From an uncultured Collinsella sp. (GTDB lineage Bacteria; Actinomycetota; Coriobacteriia; Coriobacteriales; Coriobacteriaceae), in NCBI GenBank assembly GCA_900551815.1, contig URXE01000057.1, forward strand, positions 1-13,745: 13,745 bases of DNA. Reading direction: 5' to 3'. Within the stretch, counting starts at the first letter, position 1. The number at the start of each line of letters is the position of its first letter. Under the pieces are notes generated by a model. That model did not search any database. It was not told the origin of the DNA and worked only from the letters and a program-made list of their open reading frames with translations. This document shows positions 7,700-13,512 of this stretch, one piece after another. The translations under genes were made by a program, and so were the position numbers.

Positions 7700-7740
7700 T
7701 TGACAGGCTGTCAATAGAACTATCCTACGGTGTGCGCACA
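7700..7740 (-). promoter_or_regulatory. Operator-like palindromes in front of the redox operon
   Basis: Two perfect palindromes lie 18 bases and more before the GTG start: TTGACA-ggc-TGTCAA (7700-7714) and tgtgcgcaca (7731-7740). The first contains a consensus -35 hexamer on both strands. No good -10 box follows it on the - strand, while taggat/ttctat sequences lie between the two palindromes. It is more likely a regulator-binding site than a bare promoter. No regulator gene for it is visible nearby. Confidence 0.4.
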
Positions 7741-7786
7741 TCCGATACAGCGGCAATGCGGCGAACAGCCCCACAACACCCGCCAA

Positions 7787-7832
7787 CGGCAGGCGAGGGG
7801 AGACTCAACAAGGTAGACAACCTTGCCTGCCG
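7787..7832. repeat. Hairpin between the redox operon and the repeat array
   Basis: cggcaggc (7787-7794) pairs with gcctgccg (7825-7832). Inside, caaggt (7809-7814) pairs with accttg (7820-7825), sharing one base with the outer arm. No T tract follows. It lies in the upstream region of the redox operon and could be structural or part of a longer leader. Confidence 0.4.
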
Positions 7833-7851
7833 GCTTTGATATCGGAGGTTT

Positions 7852-7980
7852 GTCTCGTTCTGTAACAGTAAGCTGAGGATTTGTGTTCCAGTTGTTACAG
7901 ATTGAGATTGAAGCCGGGGAGAGATTCTTCTGTCTCGATCTGTAACATCTGGGGAATGTTTTGGGGTCTAGATGTTACAG
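7852..7980. repeat. Left part of split ~80-bp alternating repeat array
   Basis: A 16-bp motif, tgttacagatYgagaY, appears in alternating orientation. The reverse form is at 7852-7867 and 7932-7947; the forward form is at 7893-7908. A further forward copy begins at 7973 and is cut off after gttacag at 7980. Equivalent positions repeat every 80 bases. Sequences between motifs (about 25 bases) are not conserved. The same array resumes at 12381. Not a CRISPR: motif orientation alternates and there are no cas genes. Confidence 0.85.
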
Positions 7981-8223
7981 TACTGACCAGTAAGAACGAC
8001 AAAATCGAACACACTGCTTACCTGCGGGTTTAAGTACGGCAACAACGGCACAAGCGCGTAAAAACGGGTTAGAACACGCACTTGGGATAATTTAGGGATA
8101 CGAAAGCCACGCGGACGTACACCCCAAATATCCGTGTTTATTAACACAAAGATCACCATGCCGCCCAGGGTCGTGATGTCGTCGGGCAGCTCGTAGCTCC
8201 CCCAGTCATTCCTCTTCCTCCAT
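7968..8223 (-). pseudogene. Possible remnant ORF downstream of the left Xre gene
   Basis: Two bases after the Xre stop, ATG begins MEEEE and then hits TGA. Skipping one base gives DWGSYELPDDITTLGGMVIFVLI, which looks protein-like. It continues without a stop to 7968, inside the repeat array, where composition becomes AT-rich and protein-like character is lost. I recognise no family. It may be the start of a small gene coupled to the repressor, truncated at the element's left end; equally it may be chance. The rest of 7981-8160 shows nothing I can name. Confidence 0.2.
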
Positions 8224-8225
8224 CC

Positions 8226-8449
8226 CTATGCGGCCTCGTTCGTGTTCCAGCCCATCAGGTCGTTGGGCGGACAACCAAGAACCTGCGAGATAGCCAAGAG
8301 CTTGTCGGCTCCAGGAATGTTATCGCCACTCACGTACTTCGCGAAAGTGCTGACGTTCACTCCGACCTTGGAAGCGACCTCAGCCTGAGAAAGGTCAGCT
8401 TGGGCGCGTGCGGCGCGGATATCCCCGCCAGTTCCTTGCTGAAATCCAT
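8226..8449 (-). pseudogene. Frameshifted Xre-family (HTH_3) regulator, probable element repressor
   Basis: A small Cro/CI-type DNA-binding protein of about 74 residues when repaired. ATG at 8449 follows a strong GAGGAGG site and encodes MDFSKELAG, then runs out of frame. In the -1 frame the protein continues DIRAARAQADLSQAEVASKV, then GVNVSTFAKYVSGDNIPGADKL and ends PPNDLMGWNTNEAA with TAG at 8228-8226. The helix-turn-helix spans LSQAEVASKVGVNVSTFAKYVSG. One missing G in the run at 8423-8426 explains the shift; no start codon exists in the HTH frame upstream. A consensus promoter precedes it. It faces a second Xre-type gene across 143 bases, like a phage repressor/antirepressor pair, and both end in PNDLxGW, suggesting shared ancestry. 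Confidence 0.75.
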
Positions 8450-8489
8450 TCGTTCCTCCTCAGAGACGTTTTTCTGTCTATCGAATTTC

Positions 8490-8517
8490 ATTATGAATAG
8501 TTTTATGTCCCTGTCAA
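8490..8517 (-). promoter_or_regulatory. Strong predicted promoter for the left Xre gene
   Basis: On the - strand, TTGACA (8517-8512, consensus) and CATAAT (8495-8490, five of six) are 16 bases apart, placing transcription start roughly 35 bases before the ATG at 8449. This is the best promoter inside the element and would express the frameshifted regulator. Confidence 0.7.
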
Positions 8518-8528
8518 TCAAATAAGAA

Positions 8529-8565
8529 ACATTTTTTTGCGTAAAGACATTTTTTTGTTTACTAT
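8529..8565 (+). promoter_or_regulatory. Candidate operator repeats and promoter of the right Xre gene
   Basis: The 11-mer acatttttttg occurs at 8529-8539 and again at 8547-8557, 18 bases apart, in an AT-rich divergent intergenic region. TTGCGT (8537-8542) and TACTAT (8560-8565), 17 bases apart, could be the rightward promoter overlapping them. The arrangement suits binding by one of the two flanking Xre regulators. Both elements are only moderate matches. Confidence 0.4.
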
Positions 8566-8592
8566 TCACTTAACGTAAAGAAAGGAGTGAGG

Positions 8593-8976
8593 ATGAACCT
8601 TCGTCTACGAGAGCGCCGAGAAGCCCTGGGGCTAAACCAAAAGGAGCTTGCACAAAAAGTCGGCAAGTCATTCCGAACTATTCAATCTTGGGAGCGCGAG
8701 GAGAGCTATCCGAACGCAGAGCTCGTTGGTGCGCTCTGCGAAGTATTCAACACCGACCCCAACGACCTGCTCGGATGGTATGAGGAGCAACCCGAGGGCA
8801 AGCCGACGGTGCCGGCAGGCGCGGAGGGTGAGCTGATCACTTGCTACCGGCAGAGCACCGAGAAGAGACGCTCGAGGATCCTGGAGACGGCACGCGACCA
8901 GGCCGAGTTGTCCAAAGCTCAGGTTGCAGCGCCTGAAGGCGAAGGGCTGGAAGCGGATCAAGTAAGGTCCGCGTAG
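8593..8976 (+). CDS. Xre-family (HTH_3) transcriptional regulator
   Basis: A 127-residue regulator with an N-terminal Cro/CI-type helix-turn-helix at residues 3-60: LRERREALGLNQKELAQKVG, then KSFRTIQSWEREESYPNAEL, ending DPNDLLGW. A charged, probably flexible C-terminal part (residues 65-127) has no recognised domain; it might mediate dimerisation or act with the neighbouring protein. ATG at 8593 is chosen because AAAGGAG ends five bases before it; a GTG at 8587 would overlap that site. It is divergent from the frameshifted Xre gene and only 23 bases upstream of the RhuM gene, so it probably forms an operon with it and controls it. Unlike its divergent partner, its reading frame is intact. 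Confidence 0.88.
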   Translation: MNLRLRERREALGLNQKELAQKVGKSFRTIQSWEREESYPNAELVGALCEVFNTDPNDLLGWYEEQPEGKPTVPAGAEGELITCYRQSTEKRRSRILETARDQAELSKAQVAAPEGEGLEADQVRSA

Positions 8977-8999
8977 GCATTCAACGGAAAGGAAGATAT

Positions 9000-10001
9000 A
9001 TGGAAGACCCTATCCAGGCCGAGATCGTCCTGTACCAGTCCGAGGGGACAAATGTGCCGGTGCAGGTGCGCTACATGAACGAAACGCTTTGGATGCCCCA
9101 GAAGGAAATCGCCGAGCTGTTCGACAGGGACAAGTCGACCATCTCGCGCCACATGAAGAACATCTTCGAAGAGGGTGAGCTTGCCCGAGACTCAGTTGTT
9201 GCAAAAATTGCAACAACTGCCTCAGATGGCAAGACATATACGGTCGACTTCTACGCGCTCGATGCCATCATCGCCGTCGGATACCGCGTGAACTCGCTGC
9301 GCGCGACCCGCTTCCGTCAATGGGCGACGGCGACCCTCAAGGAGTACATCACCAAGGGCTTCGTCCTCAACGACGACATGCTCAAGAACGGCCGGCCCTT
9401 CGGCAAGGACTACTTCGACGAGCTGCTCGCCCGCATCCGCGACATCCGCGCGAGCGAGCGGCGCGTGTGGCTCAAGATCACCGACATCTTCCAGGAGTGC
9501 AGCTTCGACTACGACAGGGACTCGACTATGGCCAAGAACTTCTACGCCGCGGTCCAGAACAAGATGCACTACGCCGTCACCGGGCACACCGCGGCCGAGA
9601 TCGTCCAGGGGCGCTCCGACCCATCCAAGCCCAACATGGGGCTCACGTCGTGGAGGGGAGGCCCCGAGGGCCGCATCCACTCCACGGACGTCACCGTGGC
9701 CAAGAACTACCTGTCCGAGGACGAGATCAGGCAGCTGAACCGCCTCGTCACGATGCTGCTCGACACGCTCGAGGACAGGGCCGAGCGGCACGTCCTTACG
9801 AGCATGGAGGACTGCGAGCTCCTGCTCGACGGCTTCCTGACATTCAGCGGGCGCGAGGTGCTCAAGGGCCTCGGCAACCGCAACAAGAAGACGGCGGACA
9901 AGATCGCCAAGGAGCGCTTCCACGAGTTCCAGAAACTCCAGGACAAGACCTACGAGAACGACTTCGAGCGCATGGCGAAGCGCCTGAACGGCAAGGCGTG
10001 A
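9000..10001 (+). CDS. RhuM family protein
   Basis: A 333-residue protein of the virulence RhuM family, common in mobile islands and often near restriction-modification genes; molecular function not established. A winged-helix-like N-terminal region with WMPQKEIAELFDRDKSTISR at residues 31-50 probably binds DNA. VDFYALDAIIAVGYRVNS (82-99) and RFRQWATATLKEYITKGF (104-121) are typical of the family. The diagnostic C-terminal part includes GHTAAEIVQGR (195-205), PNMGLTSW (211-218) and AKNYLSEDEIRQLNRLV (234-250), followed by a helical tail. No signal peptide or membrane segment. GGAAAGGAAG lies just before the ATG. It follows the Xre regulator by 23 bases and is followed by 144 bases and a strong terminator, so the two genes make a closed transcription unit. 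Length is full for the family and no lesions are seen. Confidence 0.92.
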   Translation: MEDPIQAEIVLYQSEGTNVPVQVRYMNETLWMPQKEIAELFDRDKSTISRHMKNIFEEGELARDSVVAKIATTASDGKTYTVDFYALDAIIAVGYRVNSLRATRFRQWATATLKEYITKGFVLNDDMLKNGRPFGKDYFDELLARIRDIRASERRVWLKITDIFQECSFDYDRDSTMAKNFYAAVQNKMHYAVTGHTAAEIVQGRSDPSKPNMGLTSWRGGPEGRIHSTDVTVAKNYLSEDEIRQLNRLVTMLLDTLEDRAERHVLTSMEDCELLLDGFLTFSGREVLKGLGNRNKKTADKIAKERFHEFQKLQDKTYENDFERMAKRLNGKA

Positions 10002-10145
10002 CGGGCGTAGGGGCCCATCAAAACGCCAGTTGTTCCCCATTTTCGTGGGGTCGCGAAATTGGGTGACGGCTTGACCGCGCCGACGGCAAACGGTAATTTG
10101 GACAGCGGTATTGACGCGGGGACCCCACGGGGCCAGCGTCCGGAG

Positions 10146-10186
10146 GAAAGGCGGCTGTCCCCGAGGACAGTCGCCTTTCTTCGTTT
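10146..10186 (+). terminator. Intrinsic terminator of the Xre-RhuM unit
   Basis: A 15-bp stem, gaaaggcggctgtcc (10146-10160) with ggacagtcgcctttc (10165-10179), has a single G-T wobble and a four-base ccga loop. It is followed by ttcgttt. A weaker hairpin, cccca/tgggg with a ttttcg loop, lies at 10036-10051. The rest of the 10002-10233 gap shows nothing else apart from the promoter for the next gene. Confidence 0.85.
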
Positions 10187-10213
10187 ATTAGCATCCCAAC
10201 GAGAGGATAGAAT
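10185..10213 (+). promoter_or_regulatory. Predicted promoter of the 296-aa hypothetical gene
   Basis: TAGAAT at 10208-10213 (five of six -10 bases) has ttatta 17 bases upstream at 10185-10190 (three of six -35 bases). It lies between the terminator and the gene, so the hypothetical gene is likely transcribed separately from RhuM. Confidence 0.4.
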
Positions 10214-10233
10214 CATCCACCGAGGTGATTCGG

Positions 10234-11124
10234 ATGTGGAGACATGTGATGGAGCGTAAAACAATAACCTTCAAATTCGAGGGCGACCTTGGAGGGGTCT
10301 CAGTCGACACGTTCACTGCGGCGCTCCTCGGCTACTCAAGGGCCGTGCAGGCTTCGGCAAGAGAGCTTGATCCGAATGCGGTCATCGACGTCGAGATAAC
10401 CGCAACTCGCCCCGGCTGCCTGGAAGCCATTCTCCAAGCGGTCGTAAAAGACCTGCCAGGCATACTTGGGGCGCTGAGCCAAACGAGCGATCAGCTCGAG
10501 CCGGTGCTGAGCGCCTTCAAGGGCTATCTCGAGCTCCGCCGGTTCCTCGGCAAGAACGGAGCGCCGAAAAGCGTCGAGCGCGTTGGCGACGGCATCTCGG
10601 TAACCGCTGGCAACAACTCAGTCATCAACATCACGCAGAACGTCTATAAGGTCAGTGGCTCCAATGAGGTCGACTCCGCCGTCTCATCAATGTTCGGCGC
10701 GCTCGTGGATAACGAGAAGGTCGGCGGTCTATCGATAAGCGGAGACGGTGTCGACGGCTTCGAATCTTCGCGAGACGACTTCGAAGATATCAGGACGGCG
10801 CCCAAGTGCGAGACGGAGCAGGAGCGCGACGTCATCATGAAGGGTCAGCACCTCAACGTCGCGAAACCAGTGCTCGAGTACAGCGACAAGCGCAAATGGG
10901 AACTCTACTGGAACGGCCAGAAGCTCTCGGCGAACATGGGGGACTTCGACTTCCTCGGCCAGCTCGCGAGGCGCGAGCGCACGTTCGGCATCGGGGACGA
11001 CATGATTGCGGACCTGCTGCTCCGTCAACGACGGAACGAGATCGGAGCATGGGAGAACAAGTCCGTGAGGATAACCAAGGTCCATGACCTCAGGCCCGCG
11101 CCAGAAGACCAGAAGCTTCTATAG
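10234..11124 (+). CDS. Uncharacterised protein carried by the inserted element
   Basis: Not recognised with confidence. 296 residues, soluble, no signal peptide or membrane segment. Residues about 10-75 have a compact pattern: ITFKFEGDLGGVSVDTFTAA, LLGYSRAVQASARELDP, then IDVEITATRPGCLEAILQAV. A helical region follows (78-105). Residues 119-138 form a glycine/asparagine-rich strand (NNSVINITQNVY) before an acidic linker (170-200). The C-terminal 90 residues include KWELYWNGQKLSANMGDFDF and a basic segment LLLRQRRNEIGAWENKSVRI. The ATG at 10234 is chosen because GAGGTGAT at 10222-10229 matches the 16S anti-SD; ATG at 10249, with GGAGA before it, is a real alternative. It has its own promoter after the RhuM terminator, sits between RhuM and the integrase pseudogene, and its frame is intact. 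Confidence 0.8.
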   Translation: MWRHVMERKTITFKFEGDLGGVSVDTFTAALLGYSRAVQASARELDPNAVIDVEITATRPGCLEAILQAVVKDLPGILGALSQTSDQLEPVLSAFKGYLELRRFLGKNGAPKSVERVGDGISVTAGNNSVINITQNVYKVSGSNEVDSAVSSMFGALVDNEKVGGLSISGDGVDGFESSRDDFEDIRTAPKCETEQERDVIMKGQHLNVAKPVLEYSDKRKWELYWNGQKLSANMGDFDFLGQLARRERTFGIGDDMIADLLLRQRRNEIGAWENKSVRITKVHDLRPAPEDQKLL

Positions 11125-11147
11125 CAAACCGCGCTAGAGCCCAACCA

Positions 11148-11172
11148 AGTCGTCAAAGCATCTTTGACGACT
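11148..11172. repeat. Perfect 11-bp hairpin between the hypothetical gene and the integrase
   Basis: agtcgtcaaag (11148-11158) and ctttgacgact (11162-11172) pair fully around a cat loop, 24 bases after the hypothetical gene's stop. No T run follows on either strand. It may be a factor-assisted terminator or a protein-binding site near the integrase start. Confidence 0.65.
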
Positions 11173-11210
11173 CCAGACATAAAGAAACCCCACCGCGCAC
11201 GGCTGGAACC

Positions 11211-12397
11211 TTGGCGCGGGCAAGCAGAGGCGCCGCGCGTGGGGCTCAATCACCGAGGCCAAGCGTGGCAACAAATACATCCTCCGATGGCAGGAGAACA
11301 CGCCGCGCGGACGCAAACGTAAGACTAAGACGGTATACGGCACCTACCGCGAGGCATGCACCGAGCTCGATCGCATCCACGTCGAGCGAACCGACGACAA
11401 TCCTGTGCCCACCATCGCTCAGGCGTACGGCACATGGCTCGAACCGACCATGGCGGCGCAGGTGGCCGCCGGCACGCTCGCGCCGAACACTCGCAACCTC
11501 GTCACAAGGTCGTGGGCGAACTACGTCGGCCCTACATGGGGCTCAGTGCCGGTCGACCAGTTGCGCCCCGTGCATCTGCGGTAATGGCTACTGACCTTGC
11601 CGGCAGCAACGGCGGACACTGCCCTACTCACCTTGCGCAAGATTTACGGCACTGTGTCGGGCTTTGTCGTGCTGCCCATCGACCCGTTTGCCGCCACCGT
11701 GAAATACACCATGCCCACGCGCAAGACGCGCGAGCGCTCCAAGCGCCTGTACACGTTTGCCGAGGAATAGGACATTCTGGGCCGCCTGCACGGAACCTCG
11801 CTCGAGGCGCCGTTCATCATGGCTTGCTTTGGATCATGTCACTCAGACGAGCCGCTGGGCATCTGCACCGACGAGGTTCTGCCGTTCGCGGCGGAATCCA
11901 CAACGCTCGCAACGGTCGACCTTGTGCGCCAGATGGAGCAAGCGGGCATCGAGCCCACGGCGGACGGCGTACTCAAGACGCGGAAGTCAATGCGAACAGT
12001 CGTGATGCTGCCGGATGCCGCCGGGCGCCTGCTCGAAATTGCAGGCGAGCGCCGCGCGGCAGGCTCCGAGTGGCTAGCAAATCGCGAGGACGGACTGCCC
12101 ATGAACCGAGGGATGTGCAATCATAGATGGAAGAAGTGGTGCGCAGCCGAGGGTATCGAACACATCCCGTGGTCGAACCTTCGCAACTCGTGGCGAACCA
12201 TCTGCGAGATGGAGCTGCACATGCCCTGGGACCTCATGGAAATGCTCATGGGACACTCCCTGCCGGGCGTGTCGGGGCGACATTATATTCGTCCCTCCCG
12301 TGAGCAGGTGGCGCGTTCCGTTTGCGACGCATTTGGGATATTTCCCAACAAACCAGCAGGTAAAACGGGCGCGGTTAATAGTGGCAGATTTAGATGA
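11211..12397 (+). pseudogene. Tyrosine recombinase (phage-type integrase), broken
   Basis: One reading frame from 11222 to the TGA at 12395-12397 encodes a whole integrase of about 395 residues, interrupted by TAA at 11582-11584 and TAG at 11768-11770. The start is also damaged: TTG at 11211 begins LAR, and one missing G after it (run at 11218-11220) would give M-ARGKQRRRAWGSITEAK. The N-terminal arm-binding domain (RGNKYILRWQENTPRGRKRK) and the core-binding domain (TIAQAYGTWLEP) are recognisable. So is the catalytic domain: SNLRNSWRT (box II Arg kept, His replaced by Ser), MLMGHSLPG and the tyrosine in GRHYIRP. In box I, ACFGSCHSDEPLG has His where integrases have the catalytic Arg. The 3' end overlaps the right junction of the element, as expected for an attachment-site-proximal integrase. 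It cannot make a full protein. Confidence 0.9.
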
Positions 12398-12718
12398 ACC
12401 TATCAGTCGGTTTCGAATGTCTAAATCTGTAACGGTTGGACCTGTTTTTGCCGAGTTGTTGTTACAGATTGAGATATTGAGATTGGACGTTTTCCTTTGT
12501 CTTGATCTGTAACAGATGGAAGGGTTTCTGACCCCTAGTTGTTACAGTTCGAGACATTTGACTTGCGGTCTGTCCGTTCGTCTTGATCTGTAACAGTAAG
12601 AGGGGAATTACGGTCCTACGTGTTACAGATCGAGACGTTTGCTCGGCGGCACATCCGTTTGTCTCGATCTGTAACATCTAGACCCGGATTCCGCTCCCAC
12701 CTGTTACAGATTGAGATG
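12381..12718. repeat. Right part of split ~80-bp alternating repeat array
   Basis: Continues the array of 7852-7980. Reverse motifs lie at 12419-12434, 12499-12514, 12580-12595 and 12661-12676. Forward motifs lie at 12381-12396 (degenerate, inside the integrase 3' end) and begin at 12460, 12540, 12621 and 12702. Spacing of like motifs is 80, 80-81 and 81 bases. A forward motif and the following reverse motif can form a 14-16-bp stem with a loop of about 22 bases; a reverse motif and the next forward motif can form a 9-bp stem. Most of the 12398-12817 gene-free stretch is this array; the remainder is the leader of the next gene. No coding function is supported. Confidence 0.85.
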
Positions 12719-12817
12719 TTTGTGTCCGCGCCAGCCCCGTACCCAGCCTTGGTCCCATATAAACAAACCCCGTGGTAAACTTGACCGGACTGTAATTATT
12801 CCGAAAGGTACACCTCA

Positions 12818-13249
12818 ATGTCCAAATACATCAACGAGCTCATGTCGCCGCAGCTTATGGGCGTTATCTATGCCTTCGTGGGCTTTATCATCGCCCTGTA
12901 CGTGCTGTCGGTCGTCTATGTGTTCATCGACGCTCGCCGCCGTGGCGCCAGCGCCTACGTGGCATGGGGCATCATCGCCCTCATCCCGTTTGTGGGTCTC
13001 ATCGCCTACCTGGTTCTGCGTCCGCACTCCTACGCGGCCGACCGCGAGGAGCAGGAGCTGGACATGGCCCTGCGCGAGCGCCAGCTTGCCCAGTACGGCA
13101 CCTGCCCGCAGTGCGGCGCCCCCATCGAGAAGGACTTTGTCGTCTGCCCCGTGTGCGACACCCAGGTTCGCAACGTGTGCCCCAGCTGCCATCGCCCGCT
13201 CGACGCGCACTGGAAGGTCTGCCCCTACTGCCGAACTCGCATTCAGTAA
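12818..13249 (+). CDS. Two-TM membrane protein with double zinc ribbon
   Basis: A 143-residue predicted membrane protein. TM1 is about residues 14-37 (MGVIYAFVGFIIALYVLSVV) and TM2 about 46-67 (YVAWGIIALIPFVGLIAYLV). The TM2 region with the preceding DARRRGAS resembles the short PLDc_N-type membrane domain (a two-helix anchor common in Actinomycetota). A charged linker (72-92) leads to two zinc ribbons: C96/C99 with C110/C113, and C121/C124 with C135/C138, all CxxC pairs. The zinc ribbons should face the cytoplasm if the positive DARRR loop does. GAAAGGT lies nine bases before the ATG. No precise function can be assigned; the zinc domains suggest protein or nucleic acid contacts. It stands alone between the repeat array and thrS on the same strand. 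Confidence 0.9.
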   Translation: MSKYINELMSPQLMGVIYAFVGFIIALYVLSVVYVFIDARRRGASAYVAWGIIALIPFVGLIAYLVLRPHSYAADREEQELDMALRERQLAQYGTCPQCGAPIEKDFVVCPVCDTQVRNVCPSCHRPLDAHWKVCPYCRTRIQ

Positions 13250-13382
13250 CGCATCCATCGCCGGGCCGGCCGCAAGCCACGGGCGCACCGCGGGTATCCC
13301 GCGCAAACGCCCCGCGCCACGGGCGCGCCGCAAGTACGCGCGCCACACCCCGCCCCCACACGATGAAGCATGCGTAGAAAAT

Positions 13383-13413
13383 CGCCCGCCGTGCCATTAA
13401 GGTGCGGCGGGCG
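13383..13413. terminator. GC-rich hairpin between the zinc-ribbon gene and thrS
   Basis: cgcccgccg (13383-13391) pairs with cggcgggcg (13405-13413); tgcc/ggtg continues the stem with two wobbles around an attaa loop. The + strand tail is cttgtat, a poor T tract, while the - strand reads attttc after the stem. It probably ends the zinc-ribbon transcript 134 bases upstream. It directly abuts the thrS -35 box. The 13250-13380 stretch before it is very GC-rich and holds nothing I can name. Confidence 0.6.
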
Positions 13414-13414
13414 C

Positions 13415-13442
13415 TTGTATACCAAGGCAACCTGCCTATAAT
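13415..13442 (+). promoter_or_regulatory. thrS: Predicted promoter of thrS
   Basis: TTGTAT (13415-13420, four of six) and a perfect TATAAT (13437-13442) are 16 bases apart. Transcription should begin near 13449, giving a leader of about 64 bases, too short for a T-box. Confidence 0.75.
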
Positions 13443-13486
13443 GATGCAAGTCAAAAACGCCGAGCGCATCGCACGCACTTGCATCA
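13442..13486 (+). promoter_or_regulatory. thrS: Leader inverted repeat overlapping the thrS promoter
   Basis: tgatgcaagt (13442-13451) and acttgcatca (13477-13486) are perfectly complementary over 10 bases, enclosing 25 bases. The left arm covers the last base of the -10 box and the likely start point; the right arm ends ten bases before the GAGGAG ribosome-binding site. It could be a DNA operator or, if transcription starts slightly upstream of the prediction, an RNA stem. Confidence 0.5.
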
Positions 13487-13512
13487 GGCATCCGAGAGGA
13501 GAAAACATACCC

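Larger units (their letters stand above)
7981..12387. mobile_element. Degraded integrative element of about 4.4 kb inserted in the repeat array
   Basis: The array breaks at 7980 inside a forward motif (gttacag) and resumes at 12381 with a degenerate form of the same motif (gtggcagatttagatg, 13 of 16 matches). Joining 7974 to 12381 restores the register exactly: the next reverse motif falls 45 bases on, as in intact units. The interior has a typical small-element layout: divergent Xre-type regulators at the left, cargo, and a tyrosine integrase whose 3' end runs into the right junction. The exact crossover within about seven bases cannot be fixed. The integrase and left repressor are broken, so autonomous excision is unlikely. 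Confidence 0.75.

Noticed and set aside
9222..10040. 272-codon open frame on the - strand opposite RhuM
   Set aside because: It is low-complexity Leu/Val/Asp/Glu-rich, with no domain and no ribosome-binding site, fully inside RhuM.
7980..12400. tRNA gene fragment as attachment site
   Set aside because: No tRNA-like sequence at either junction; the repeat motif explains both ends instead.
12419..12718. CRISPR array
   Set aside because: Repeats alternate in orientation, are only 16 bp, intervals are about 20-25 bases of two kinds, and no cas genes are present.
12711..13400. 229-codon + strand frame over the zinc-ribbon gene
   Set aside because: Ser/Arg/Pro/Thr-rich alternative frame of a gene with two clear TM helices and eight paired cysteines.
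13449..13512. T-box riboswitch before thrS
   Set aside because: The leader is about 64 bases, far too short, with no T-box sequence or specifier loop.
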